This document shows positions 42,057-50,821 of a DNA stretch of 64,000 nt, piece by piece (within the stretch, counting starts at the first letter, position 1; every line of letters starts with the position of its first letter). The stretch is from contig CAZXFA010000005.1 in the NCBI GenBank assembly GCA_964640085.1, forward strand, positions 57,487-121,486, given 5' to 3'. The notes under the pieces were generated by a model. It ran no database searches and was not told the origin of the DNA. It saw only the letters and a list, made by a program, of their open reading frames with translations. The translations under genes and the position numbers were made by a program. Origin of the DNA: CAZXFA01 sp964640085. GTDB taxonomy: Bacteria; Actinomycetota; UBA4738; HRBIN12.

Positions 42057-43121
42057 GTGGCCATCCGCTGGATCCTCCACATGGACCTCGACCAGTTCAT
42101 CGCGGCGGTCGAGCTGCTCCGGCGACCCGAGCTCGAGGGAAGCCCGGTCGTGGTCGGTGGGGACGGCGACCCCACCAAACGCGGTGTGGTCTCAACGGCG
42201 AGCTACGAGGCGCGGGCGTTCGGCATCCGGAGCGGGATGCCGCTCCGGACCGCCTTCAAGCGGTGTCCGGAGGCCGTGTTCCTCCCCGTAGACGCGGAGA
42301 CCTACCTCGCCGCCTCCCGGGAGGTGATGGACGCCCTGCGGACCTTCCCGGCCGTGGTGCAGGTGATGGGATGGGACGAGGCGTTCCTGGGCGTCGAGAC
42401 GGAGGACCCCGAGGGAGCCGCCGGACGGATCCAGCGCGCGGTGCTCGAACGGACCCGACTGTGGTGCTCGATCGGGATCGGCGACAATCGTCTGCGCGCC
42501 AAGCTCGCGAGCGGGTTCGCCAAACCCAGGGGCGTGTTCCGGCTCACGGCGTCGAACTGGGATGAGGTCATGGGTTCCCGTCCGACCGACGAGCTGTTCG
42601 GCATCGGTCGCAAGACGGCGGCCAAGCTGCGGGAGCTGGGGATCGTGACGGTCCGCGATCTCGCGACGGCCGACGAGGTGATCCTGGTCCGCCGGTTCGG
42701 GCCGAGGACCGGCCCCTGGCTCCGGGCGGTCGCGAAGGGCGAGGGGGACCGCGAGGTGAGCGCCGAGCCCTACGTGGCCAGGGGCCACGGTCGCGAACGC
42801 ACCTTCCAGCAGGACCTGATCGATCCGGAGGAGATCCGTCGGCGGACGGCCGAGCTGGCCACGGAGCTGGCCGCCGAGCTCCGGGACGGGGGCCGGCTCG
42901 CGGTCCGGGTCGTGGTGAAGGTCCGGTTCGCTCCGTTCACCACGTCGACGCACGGCGTGAAGCTCGTCGAGCCGACGCTGGACCCCGAGGCGATCGAACG
43001 CGGGGCGCTCGAGGCCCTCGGGCGGTTCGAGCTCGACCGCCCGGTCCGCCTCCTCGGCGTCCGGGCCGAGCTCGCGGCCCCGGAGGAGCCGGTCGAGCGC
43101 CGGTCCGGCTCGTACCCCTGA
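42057..43121 (+). CDS. dinB: Y-family DNA polymerase (DinB type) with Ile at the steric-gate position
   Basis: Translesion polymerase of 354 residues. Catalytic acidics are D10 and D12 in HMDLDQFIAAVE, and D107/E108 in GWDEAFLGV. The thumb has the helix-hairpin-helix ELFGIGRKTAAKLRELGI. The little finger begins near ARGHGRERTFQQDL. The residue that normally excludes ribonucleotides (Phe or Tyr right after the conserved Phe of the first motif) is I15 here. Mycobacterial DinB2 has Leu at that place and accepts ribonucleotides. The GTG is chosen from its -10 spacing; an ATG 9 nt upstream is the alternative. Confidence 0.92.
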   Translation: MAIRWILHMDLDQFIAAVELLRRPELEGSPVVVGGDGDPTKRGVVSTASYEARAFGIRSGMPLRTAFKRCPEAVFLPVDAETYLAASREVMDALRTFPAVVQVMGWDEAFLGVETEDPEGAAGRIQRAVLERTRLWCSIGIGDNRLRAKLASGFAKPRGVFRLTASNWDEVMGSRPTDELFGIGRKTAAKLRELGIVTVRDLATADEVILVRRFGPRTGPWLRAVAKGEGDREVSAEPYVARGHGRERTFQQDLIDPEEIRRRTAELATELAAELRDGGRLAVRVVVKVRFAPFTTSTHGVKLVEPTLDPEAIERGALEALGRFELDRPVRLLGVRAELAAPEEPVERRSGSYP

Positions 43122-43159
43122 ACGAGCGACCGCCAGACGCTCGGGAGGATCCGGGCGAC

Positions 43160-43641
43160 ATGACCCTCGCCGAGCTGCTCCAAGTCCTGCACGTCGCTTC
43201 CGGGTCCGGTGCGTCGCGGACCTGGTGGGCCGGAACGTGGTCCTCGGACGCGCCCGCCGGACCGAGGACATCCAACGGGTGCGGGTGCTCGTCGAGGTGG
43301 CGGGCCGTTCGACCGACTCATGGGTGGCCCGCGGGTCGATCGCGGTGTTCTTCCTCGGGAGCCTGACGATGTGGGCCCAGGGCCTGCCGCTCTGGACCGA
43401 CGGGACCCGCTGGGCCACGGTCTCGCTGATCGCGTTCCCCTCGCTGATCCCGCTCGTCCCGCCCGTGTTCATCCCCCGCGGGCGAGCGTTCGAGATCGCG
43501 CTCGTCGACGCGATCGGTTCCAGACGGGTCACGCCCGAGCTGGCCGCCGCGTTCCACGATCCGGTCACGGCCGAGGCGCGCTGGTACGAGCTCCTGTTGG
43601 TCGCATCCGTGATCTTCCTGATGATCGTGAAGACGTTCTGA
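43160..43641 (+). pseudogene. DUF2269-like membrane protein gene with a one-base frame break
   Basis: MTLAELLQVLHVAS begins at an ATG with GGAGGAT ahead. The rest of the protein, DLVGRNVVLGRARRTEDIQ and three hydrophobic helices to MIVKTF, is in another frame and ends at 43641. Inserting one T at GGGTCC (about 43204) would read ASGFRCVADLVGRNVV and join both parts into a ~160-residue protein of the DUF2269 type. The downstream frame has its own GTG (43225), but that would lack the first helix. Confidence 0.65.
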
Positions 43642-43654
43642 ACGATCCGCCCGT

Positions 43655-45730
43655 CTAACGAACCGGGATCCGTCCGGCGATCGAGGTCCCGGCCGCCGGC
43701 TCGGCGCGGATCTCGAGACCGCCCCCGACCGCCTCGAGGCGGTCGATCATGTTCTGGAGCCCGGTCCCGCGCGGCGTCAGATCCGGATCGAACCCGCGCC
43801 CGTCGTCGGTGACCTCGAAGCGGAGCACACCGTCGAGGGTCTCGAGCACAACCTCGACCTCAGAAGCGTCCGCGTACTTCGCGGCGTTCTGCAAGGCCTC
43901 CAGCACGCAGAAGTACACGGTCGCCTCGATCTCCCGCGAGTAGCGCCCCGGGCCGTTCGCTCGGACCACGACCGGCACGGCCGCCTTCCCGGACTGGGCC
44001 TCGAGCGCCGCCACCAACCCTTGCTCAGCCAGCAGCGGCGGGTAGATCCCGCGGGCGAGATCCCGGAGCGACTCCAGCGTCTCCTGCGTTTCCCGCGCCA
44101 ACTCCTGGAGGAGGGCCCGTTCCCTCTCGTCGTCCTCCCCGACCATCGCTTCGGCCAGCCTCGCCTTCACCGCGAGCGCGACCAACTGCTGCTGTGCTCC
44201 GTCGTGGAGGTCGCGCTCGATCTTCCGGCGCTCATCATCCTGGGCGGCGACGAGCCGCTCACGCGATGCCCGGAGCTCCTCCACGAGCCGGACGTTCCTC
44301 AGCACCAGGCCCGCCTGGAGCGACAGGTCCCGTGCGAGCTTCTGCTCCGTGGGGGTGATCGGGTCGGACGCGCCCTTCGTCACCGAGAGGGCGCCGAGGA
44401 GCTCCCCGCGATCGAGGACCGGGACCGCATGGCTCACGTCGGGGAGGTCGGGGAGCTCCGCGCTCGCGGCCGCTCGGGGTGCGGATCGCGCGGCACCCTC
44501 GGGCCAGACCGCGGCGGGTCGGAGGTCCGTGCCCAGCCGGAGCCACACTTGGGCCCGCCGGGCGCCGGTCCCCTCGCCGAGGACCGTCGCCATCCTCGGC
44601 AGCACGTCCTCGGTGTCGTACGAGCCCGCGACACGCCCGGAGAACTCGGATAGCACCTCATACGGCGTCGCCCGCTGCCCGTAGACGAGTCGGTTCGCGA
44701 GTCGCTGTGCCCACCGACGGACCGGTTGGAACGCGAGCGCCACCAGGGCGGCGGCGATCGCGGACAGCAGCGCGTTCCCGGAGCTTCCGACCAACGCCCC
44801 CACGCCCACCACGACGGCCACGTAGACGGCCGTGATGAACACCGCCAGGACCCCGAACACGACGGTCTTGTTGATCACGACGTCGATGTCGTACAGCCGG
44901 TACCTGAGGATCGCGATGCCCACCGCCACAGGAACGCTCGTCACCGCCAGGATGAGGACCGCCTCCGACAGATCCACGACCGTCGGATCGACCGGGGGAG
45001 CCTCTCCGAGCGGGACCGTCATCAGGACATTGGTCACGAAGGCCACCCCCAACAACAGCCCCGCGGCCGCGACCCATCTGACCTGCGCCCGCTCCTCCGC
45101 TCCCGCCCGTCGGTAGCGGGGCGCGAGGGATCCGGCAGCGAGCGCCAGCGCGAGCAGGGCGATCGGGAGCGCGAGCAGTCCCAGCGGTTCAGCCCAGGAA
45201 GCGCCGAACGGGTTGGTCACCTCCCGAAACGTGTCCACCGGGCCGGGGAGGAACGCGACGGCCGGCACGACCAGGAGCCAGGAGGCGACCAACGCGTCTG
45301 CAACGACCCTCCATCTCCTCGAAAGCAGCCTTCCATGCGGGAAGAGCAGGAACACGAGGCCCAGCAGCATCATCATCGGCATCCAGGTCCAGCCGCCGAG
45401 CCACGCGGCCACCACGCCCCCGGGGAGGGAGCCGCCTCGTACGAACAGGGCGTAGATCGCGTACAGGATCGTGAGCTCGGTCAGGCTGAGCGTCAGCCCC
45501 ACGCCGCACAGCAGCCACCCGATCGGGTTCCCGGGCTGTCGAGAAGCGACGAGGGTGCCGAGCACCACGGTGGGCACACCGATCGCCAACGCGAGACCCC
45601 TCGGCCCGAACGAGCCCGATGGCTCGGGCGCCCCCCACTCCAGGACCAGCAGGATCACACCGACCAGCGCGAGCAGCACGACGAGCCCGAGGAGGGCCCG
45701 TGTGAGCAACGACGTCCTCCGGGTACGCAT
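43655..45730 (-). CDS. Membrane sensor histidine kinase, NarL/HisKA_3 type
   Basis: A 691-residue sensor kinase. The first ~320 residues form about nine to ten hydrophobic helices, then a linker and a GAF-like domain (about 345-480). The phospho-acceptor is H509 in RRKIERDLHDGAQQQL, and the ATPase domain has EALQNAAKYA (N-box), DDGRGFDP and GTGLQNMIDRL. No response regulator is adjacent, so the partner is elsewhere. Start ATG 45730 follows CAGGTCGGAC; upstream ATG 45745 is possible. A perfect hairpin lies about 50 nt upstream. Confidence 0.91.
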   Translation of the reverse strand: MRTRRTSLLTRALLGLVVLLALVGVILLVLEWGAPEPSGSFGPRGLALAIGVPTVVLGTLVASRQPGNPIGWLLCGVGLTLSLTELTILYAIYALFVRGGSLPGGVVAAWLGGWTWMPMMMLLGLVFLLFPHGRLLSRRWRVVADALVASWLLVVPAVAFLPGPVDTFREVTNPFGASWAEPLGLLALPIALLALALAAGSLAPRYRRAGAEERAQVRWVAAAGLLLGVAFVTNVLMTVPLGEAPPVDPTVVDLSEAVLILAVTSVPVAVGIAILRYRLYDIDVVINKTVVFGVLAVFITAVYVAVVVGVGALVGSSGNALLSAIAAALVALAFQPVRRWAQRLANRLVYGQRATPYEVLSEFSGRVAGSYDTEDVLPRMATVLGEGTGARRAQVWLRLGTDLRPAAVWPEGAARSAPRAAASAELPDLPDVSHAVPVLDRGELLGALSVTKGASDPITPTEQKLARDLSLQAGLVLRNVRLVEELRASRERLVAAQDDERRKIERDLHDGAQQQLVALAVKARLAEAMVGEDDERERALLQELARETQETLESLRDLARGIYPPLLAEQGLVAALEAQSGKAAVPVVVRANGPGRYSREIEATVYFCVLEALQNAAKYADASEVEVVLETLDGVLRFEVTDDGRGFDPDLTPRGTGLQNMIDRLEAVGGGLEIRAEPAAGTSIAGRIPVR

Positions 45731-45778
45731 GTCCGACCTGACCATCCTCTGGCCTGAGCGGGAGATGGGGAAGGGTGG

Positions 45779-45804
45779 GACCACCACCGCGAGCGGTGGT
45801 GGTC
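45779..45804. promoter_or_regulatory. Perfect 12-bp inverted repeat between divergent sensor-kinase and carbamate-kinase genes
   Basis: GACCACCACCGC, two bases, then GCGGTGGTGGTC. As RNA it would be a very stable hairpin in the sensor-kinase leader; as DNA it would suit a dimeric regulator. No gene ends here, so a terminator role is unlikely. The rest of the 286-nt gap (45731-46016) shows no coding signal. Confidence 0.55.
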
Positions 45805-46016
45805 ACCCGCTTCCCGCCCGATCCGGGTCCAGGTGCCGATGCAGGAGCCGGGGCGGCGGACAGCGACGGTCGCCCCGAGCCCGCGGAGGGACCCGCCCGC
45901 GGGATGCGATGCTCGCCCGGCATCCGGATGCCCGTCCGATCGTCGTGACGTACCGTTCCCGTGTCGGGGGGCCCGTTGGGTCCGCGACGCCCCGAGGGGC
46001 CGAGGAGGAGCGTGCG

Positions 46017-46967
46017 ATGGGCGACAAGACGGCGGTGGTCGCGATCGGCGGCAACTCGCTGATCAAGGACCGGATGCATCAGACGGTGCGCGATCAGTAC
46101 ATCGCCGCCGGGGAGACCTGCTGGCACATCGCGGCGATGATCCGGAACGGGTGGGACGTCGTGATCACTCACGGGAACGGGCCGCAGGTGGGGTTCATCC
46201 TGCGTCGGTCCGAGCTCGCGGCGCACGAGCTGCACGAGGTCCCGCTCGACGCCTGCGGGGCAGACACGCAGGGAGCGATCGGCTACGCGCTCCAGCAGAA
46301 CCTGCACAACGACTTCGCCCGGCTGGAGATGGACAAGCGGGCAGTGACGGTGATCACGCAGGTCGAGGTCGCCGCCGACGATCCCGCCTTCGAGCACCCG
46401 ACCAAGCCGATCGGCTCCTACATGGACGAGGGGCAGGCGCTGGGCCGGCGCGATCGCGACGGGTGGAGCGTGGTCGAGGACGCGGGTCGCGGGTGGCGTC
46501 GGGTCGTCCCCTCCCCCAAGCCGCTCAGGATCGTCGAGGAGGACGCGATCCGCTCGCTGCTCGAGCGGGGATTCGTGGTGATCGCCGTCGGGGGCGGCGG
46601 CATCCCGGTGGTCGCCGACGGCGAGGGGAACCTCTCGGGGATCGCGGCGGTGATCGACAAGGACCTGGCCTCCTCGCTCCTCGCCTCCCGCCTGCGAGCC
46701 GAGCTGCTCCTGATCAGCACCGCGGTGGAGAAGGTGGCCCTGCGGTTCGGCACGCCGGAGCAGGAGTGGGTCGACCGCCTCACGGTCTCCGAGGCCGAGG
46801 GATACCTGGCCGAGGGGACCCACTTCGCCGAGGGGAGCATGGCGCCGAAGATCCGGGCGGCCCTCTCGTTCGTCCACGCCACCGGCGGCACCGCGGTGAT
46901 CACCGATCCGGACAACGTCGAGCGCGCGCTCGACGGCGACACGGGCACCCGGATCGTGCCGGGCTGA
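46017..46967 (+). CDS. arcC: Carbamate kinase
   Basis: Transfers phosphate between carbamoyl phosphate and ADP, yielding ATP, ammonia and CO2 in deiminase-type pathways. Length is 316 residues. Motifs are AIGGNSLIKD, ITHGNGPQVGFI, the TKPIGSYMDE lid region, VIAVGGGGIPVV and a late GSMAPKI segment. GAGGAGGAG precedes the ATG. No ornithine carbamoyltransferase is nearby; the agmatine deiminase of the first island is 44 kb away, and a link is only a possibility. Confidence 0.95.
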   Translation: MGDKTAVVAIGGNSLIKDRMHQTVRDQYIAAGETCWHIAAMIRNGWDVVITHGNGPQVGFILRRSELAAHELHEVPLDACGADTQGAIGYALQQNLHNDFARLEMDKRAVTVITQVEVAADDPAFEHPTKPIGSYMDEGQALGRRDRDGWSVVEDAGRGWRRVVPSPKPLRIVEEDAIRSLLERGFVVIAVGGGGIPVVADGEGNLSGIAAVIDKDLASSLLASRLRAELLLISTAVEKVALRFGTPEQEWVDRLTVSEAEGYLAEGTHFAEGSMAPKIRAALSFVHATGGTAVITDPDNVERALDGDTGTRIVPG

Positions 46968-46975
46968 TCCTGACG

Positions 46976-46981
46976 TAGGCT
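46976..46981 (+). promoter_or_regulatory. -10 hexamer TAGGCT for the exonuclease gene
   Basis: TAGGCT stands 7 nt before the GTG at 46989. Confidence 0.55.
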
Positions 46982-46988
46982 CCGCCCC

Positions 46989-47888
46989 GTGACGCACCGG
47001 CTGATCCTCGACGTCTCGAGCCTGATGTACCGCGCCTTCTTCGCGATGGGCGACACGATCGCGAGCCCGGCGGGCCGGCCGGTCGGCGCGGTGCACGGGT
47101 ACCTGGACATGGTGGCCCGCCTGATCGTCTCCCGAGGTCCGGGGGAGGTGATCCACGCCTACGATCACGAGTGGCGACCGGTCGCCCGGACGGACATCTA
47201 CCCGGGGTACAAGGCCAAGCGTCAGCCCGACCCGGAGGGGCTCCCCGAACAGTTCCCGATGCTTCGCCAGGTGCTCGACCTGACCGACATGGTCCAGGCG
47301 CAGACCCGCGGGTGGGAGGCCGAGGACGCGATCGGCGCCCTGTGTGCAGAGGCGGCCCCGGCCGACCGTCTCGAGATCGTGAGCGGCGACCGTGACCTGA
47401 TCCAGCTCGTCCGCGATCCGGCGGTGAAGCTCCTGTACACGGTGCGCGGCGTCTCGCGGCTCGACGAGCTCGACGAGGCCGCCGTGCTCGACCGGTACGG
47501 CGTGCCCGCCTCCCGCTACGCGGAGTTCGCGATCCTGCGGGGCGACCCGAGCGACGACCTTCCGGGCGTGCGGGGCGTCGGCGAGAAGACCGCGGCGGCG
47601 CTCGTGCGCGCCTACGGATCGCTCGATGAGATGCAGGCCGACGCGGCAGCCGACGACCCACGGCCCGGTCCGCTGAAGGGCAAGCCCGCGCTCCGCGCCC
47701 GGCTGCGGGAGGCCGCCGACTACATCGCCGCGATGCGGCGCCTGGTGCCGGTGAACGCGGACGCGCCGCTCGACCGGTGGGCCGGGGAGCGCGACGACGA
47801 GGGGCTGGCGGCGATCGCCGAGGAGCTCGCGATCCGCGGACCGGTGCAACGGCTCCGCGCCGCGCTGGATCTCGCGCAGGCCGGGTAG
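46989..47888 (+). CDS. 5'-3' exonuclease (PolI N-terminal/ExoIX-like)
   Basis: FEN-type nuclease of 299 residues without a polymerase. The active-site acidics are in LILDVSSLMYRAFF, AYDHEWRPVARTDIYPGYKA, GWEAEDAIGALC and VSGDRDLIQLV. The helix-three-turn-helix is LPGVRGVGEKTAAALVRAYG. It would remove flaps or RNA primers. Its GTG lies 7 nt behind TAGGCT. Confidence 0.93.
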   Translation: MTHRLILDVSSLMYRAFFAMGDTIASPAGRPVGAVHGYLDMVARLIVSRGPGEVIHAYDHEWRPVARTDIYPGYKAKRQPDPEGLPEQFPMLRQVLDLTDMVQAQTRGWEAEDAIGALCAEAAPADRLEIVSGDRDLIQLVRDPAVKLLYTVRGVSRLDELDEAAVLDRYGVPASRYAEFAILRGDPSDDLPGVRGVGEKTAAALVRAYGSLDEMQADAAADDPRPGPLKGKPALRARLREAADYIAAMRRLVPVNADAPLDRWAGERDDEGLAAIAEELAIRGPVQRLRAALDLAQAG

Positions 47889-47920
47889 GCTGCCTCGACC
47901 GTCGGACGGGAGGTGCGCGG

Positions 47921-48307
47921 ATGCGGGTGGCCAGGAACACCGAGGGCACGTACGGCGAGGGCGACGCTGCCAGGTTCACGGGCACGGTCCACCTCCGGAC
48001 CACGCTCGCGACAGAGGACGGGACGAACGTGGGGGTCGTCCACTTCTCGCCGGGCTCCCGGACGCACTGGCACCGGCACCCCGGGGGGCAGTTCCTGTTC
48101 GGGCTGGTCGGGCGGGGCCGGGTGCGCTCGCGCGACGAGGCGGGACACGTGCTCGAGCCGGGCGACGTCGTCCACGTCGGCCCGGAGGAGTGGCACTTCC
48201 ACGGCGGGGGGGCGGACTCGACGATGGTGCACGTCTCCGTGAACGGCGGCGGCGCGCCGGAGTGGGGGGATCCGGTCACCGACGAGGAGTACGCGGAGGG
48301 GTTCTGA
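47921..48307 (+). CDS. Cupin-domain protein
   Basis: Single-domain cupin of 128 residues. Metal ligands are in THWHRHPGGQ and the second motif region GDVVHVGPEEWHFHGG; both histidine sets are intact. Similar proteins are annotated as quercetin-dioxygenase-like or carboxymuconolactone-type cupins, and the reaction is unknown. GGGAGG lies well placed ahead of the ATG. It converges on the Rieske oxygenase gene. Confidence 0.88.
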   Translation: MRVARNTEGTYGEGDAARFTGTVHLRTTLATEDGTNVGVVHFSPGSRTHWHRHPGGQFLFGLVGRGRVRSRDEAGHVLEPGDVVHVGPEEWHFHGGGADSTMVHVSVNGGGAPEWGDPVTDEEYAEGF

Positions 48308-48309
48308 TC

Positions 48310-49503
48310 TCAGCCGAGGAGCTGGCGTCCCATCGCCTGGCGCCACTCCTCGTTGAAGTTGTAGAGGAACCGGTCCTGCCGCGGATAGACGCCGGTGGTG
48401 AATGCCCGAGAGCCCACGCCGGTCTGGGCGCGCTCGCACACCGCCCAGTCCTGCTTGGAGATGAGGTCCCAGAACTCGACGACGGGCTCGGGCCTGAACA
48501 GCCCGGGGTCCGCGATCGTCTCGGGCCGGAACAGGTACTCGGAAACCACGGTCGTGTGCGACGGCCCCTTCGGGAACGCGAGGTAGTACATCCCGCAGTC
48601 TGGGTGCAGGTTGAGCATCAGGTTCGGGAATTCGTAGCTCCCGTAGTACATCGAGTAGTCCTCGGGGAGCAGGTCCGGGAGCTTGGGGAGCTCGCTCTTC
48701 CCGGTCACCGTGAAGCTCGTGGCGCCCTCCACCATCCGGTTGCCGTCGTCCCGGAGCTCCTCGTCCCACACCTCGCCGAACCGGAACAGCGGCACCACCT
48801 GGACCAGCTCGGGGTGGATGCTCGGGCAGTGGAGGCACTCGTTGTAGTTCTCCACGACGATCTTCCAGTTGGCCTCGACCTCGTAGACGATCCGGACGCC
48901 GACCCGCAGATCCTCCATCCTGAACCGCTCGAACGCCGTGATCGTCTCGGCCCCGTCGGTCAGGGCCTCCGTCAGCGGCCGGGGCCGGCGGGCGAGGTTC
49001 GCGAACACGAACCCGGCGTACGTGTCCACCTCGAACGCGTGAAGCGGGTGCGCTGACCGATCGAAGAACTCATCCTCCTGCACGTTCGGCGTCCCGATCA
49101 GGCGCCCGTTCAGGTCGAAGGTCCACGCGTGGTAGGGACACCGGAAGGCCTTGCGCACGTTGCCCTTGGCCTCGTCGTCGAGGAACTTGGTCCCGCGGTG
49201 CGCGCAGACGTTGTAGAAGCCGCGGAGCTCGGCCTCGGCGTTCCGGACGATGAAGATCGACTCGCCCGCGAGGTCCTTCACCACGTAGTCGCCCGGCTCA
49301 GGGACCTCCTCGGCCCGGCCGACGCAGACCCAGTCCCCCCACCAGATGCGCTCCCGCTCCTCGTCGTAGACCTCGAACGAGGTGTAGTCGGCCCCGCCGA
49401 GCGTGGGACGGGGACGCCACTCGCGCTCGTCGTAGCGGAGGTGCGTGGCCTGCGGGCGGGGGTCGGTCCCGTGCGCCCGTGGGTGGGGGTCGGTCTCCTG
49501 CAT
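48310..49503 (-). CDS. Rieske-type ring-hydroxylating oxygenase, alpha subunit
   Basis: Non-heme iron oxygenase of 397 residues. The Rieske [2Fe-2S] motif is split as CAHRGTKF and FRCPYHAW. The mononuclear iron site is in NYNECLHCPSIHPELV. No beta subunit, ferredoxin or reductase is adjacent. Relatives with this layout attack choline-like, carnitine or aromatic compounds. The ATG at 49501-49503 has GGAG ahead, and a palindrome lies 20 nt upstream; the longer upstream reading runs through that palindrome and is rejected. Confidence 0.93.
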   Translation of the reverse strand: MQETDPHPRAHGTDPRPQATHLRYDEREWRPRPTLGGADYTSFEVYDEERERIWWGDWVCVGRAEEVPEPGDYVVKDLAGESIFIVRNAEAELRGFYNVCAHRGTKFLDDEAKGNVRKAFRCPYHAWTFDLNGRLIGTPNVQEDEFFDRSAHPLHAFEVDTYAGFVFANLARRPRPLTEALTDGAETITAFERFRMEDLRVGVRIVYEVEANWKIVVENYNECLHCPSIHPELVQVVPLFRFGEVWDEELRDDGNRMVEGATSFTVTGKSELPKLPDLLPEDYSMYYGSYEFPNLMLNLHPDCGMYYLAFPKGPSHTTVVSEYLFRPETIADPGLFRPEPVVEFWDLISKQDWAVCERAQTGVGSRAFTTGVYPRQDRFLYNFNEEWRQAMGRQLLG

Positions 49504-49522
49504 CGTGTCGCTCCGGTGTGGA

Positions 49523-49538
49523 TTGAACGACGGTTCAA
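49523..49538. promoter_or_regulatory. Palindromic operator candidate TTGAAC-N4-GTTCAA
   Basis: A perfect 6+6 inverted repeat, AT-rich in its context, 20 nt upstream of the Rieske oxygenase start. This is a common shape for TetR-type regulators. No regulator gene is adjacent. It also lies about 90 nt before the DoxX-like gene. Confidence 0.55.
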
Positions 49539-49614
49539 ATTCACCACAGGATACCCCCCGGGCCGCCCCGAGGGAAGACCTCGGGCGGGAGGCATCATCC
49601 GGCGGTTCCGTGGG

Positions 49615-49620
49615 TAGCAT
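49615..49620 (+). promoter_or_regulatory. -10 hexamer TAGCAT for the DoxX-like gene
   Basis: TAGCAT stands 8 nt before the GTG at 49629. Confidence 0.5.
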
Positions 49621-49628
49621 CGGGACCG

Positions 49629-50621
49629 GTGGGGGCCCTCCCAACGATCGTCGCTCACGAGCGCTGGTTCACGTCCGAGCGCCCGCCCGCGGATTGGTCG
49701 TTCCTCTTCGAGCCGGCCACGATGCTGCTGGTCGCCGCGGCGTTCGGGGCCGCGATCGCCTGGCGGTGGGTCGGCCGACGTCTCCCCCGCCCTGAGCTCC
49801 CGTTCCTCCGGCCGCTCGGGCGGCTGGCCCCGTGGGTCCCCCGCCTGCTCGCGATCCACGCGGGCGTCTCGCTCCTGGCCCAGGCGGCGCAACGGACCTA
49901 CCTCGCGCCCGCGCTCGAGCTGCCGGACAACGCGTTCGGGATCGGCCTGCGGGTCCTGGAGGCCGTCCTCGGGGTGTGGCTCATCTCGGGCTTCCGGGTC
50001 CGGTGGGCGGCGGCGCTGGTGGTCGCTGCTGGACCGCTCGCGATCCCCCGGTACGGCCTGGTCCCGGTGCTCGAACGGATGGACCTGCTCGGGATCGCCC
50101 TGTTCCTGGCCCTCCTCCCGCCGGGGCCGGACGCCTGGGGGGAGACCCGCGAACCGCGCGCCCGGGTCGAGGTCGCCGTGTTCTGGCTCCGGGTCCTGGT
50201 CGGGGGATCGCTGGTCGTGCTCGCCCTGTCCGAGAAGCTCGTCAACCCCGATCTCGCCCTCGCGTTCCTGGATCGGTACCCGGCGTTCAACCTGCTGCAG
50301 ACGCTCGGCCTGGAGGTCGGCGATCTGGCGTTCGTCCGGCTCGCGGGGGCGATCGAGCTGCTGTTCGGTCTGCTCCTGATCTCCGGGACCCTCCCCCAGG
50401 TGACGGTGATCGCGGCCGGGATCCCGTTCAACGCCACCTTGTTCTTCCTCGGCGCGGAGGAGCTGATCGGCCACCTGCCGATCTACGGCACCATGCTGGC
50501 GCTCCTCGTCTACGGCTCCACGCCCGACCTGGCCCCCACGATGGACCGCTTCCGGTGGCGCCGGATCGCGGAGGTCTCGCTGCGTGGGGCTGGGACGCGG
50601 GCGGGAACCAGCCCCGCCTGA
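49629..50621 (+). CDS. DoxX-like membrane protein
   Basis: A 330-residue protein with about nine hydrophobic helices. The middle and later helices (RLLAIHAGVSLLAQ, LRVLVGGSLVVLALSEKLVNPDLALAFL and RLAGAIELLFGLLLISG) follow the DoxX/SURF4-like pattern. DoxX proteins are linked to thiosulfate oxidation in archaea and to redox balance in mycobacteria, but no function can be fixed here. Confidence 0.75.
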   Translation: MGALPTIVAHERWFTSERPPADWSFLFEPATMLLVAAAFGAAIAWRWVGRRLPRPELPFLRPLGRLAPWVPRLLAIHAGVSLLAQAAQRTYLAPALELPDNAFGIGLRVLEAVLGVWLISGFRVRWAAALVVAAGPLAIPRYGLVPVLERMDLLGIALFLALLPPGPDAWGETREPRARVEVAVFWLRVLVGGSLVVLALSEKLVNPDLALAFLDRYPAFNLLQTLGLEVGDLAFVRLAGAIELLFGLLLISGTLPQVTVIAAGIPFNATLFFLGAEELIGHLPIYGTMLALLVYGSTPDLAPTMDRFRWRRIAEVSLRGAGTRAGTSPA

Positions 50622-50821
50622 ACCGGGAACGAGCCCGCCTGGACCAGGGTCCGAGATAGGGCCGGACGATGGGGCTCGCCCCCGGTGACGGGCTGAGCGT
50701 CTCGCCCGAGCCCTGTGAGCGCGTTCCAGGGGTCGACCGGTCCCCCGCCGGAGCAGGGCCTGGCCGCTCGACCGGACCGAGGATGCGGCCCTGAGGGAGC
50801 GCGGGATGGTAGGGGTAGGCG
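50622..50821. other. Gene-free gap with short hairpins
   Basis: Between the DoxX-like and GT4 genes. Several short inverted repeats are seen (GGACC-AG-GGTCC, GGGGC-TC-GCCCC, CGGGC-N9-GCCCG). The first could terminate the upstream gene. TAGGGG at 50810 stands 6 nt before the next ATG. Confidence 0.4.

Noticed and set aside
46017..46967. Carbamate kinase as part of the agmatine deiminase pathway of the first island
   Set aside because: It lies 44 kb away with its own neighbours, and no putrescine or ornithine carbamoyltransferase is present, so a link cannot be supported from sequence.
50622..50821. Small RNA gene in the gap with several hairpins
   Set aside because: The hairpins are short (5 bp) and expected by chance in such G+C-rich DNA; no promoter-terminator pair is evident.
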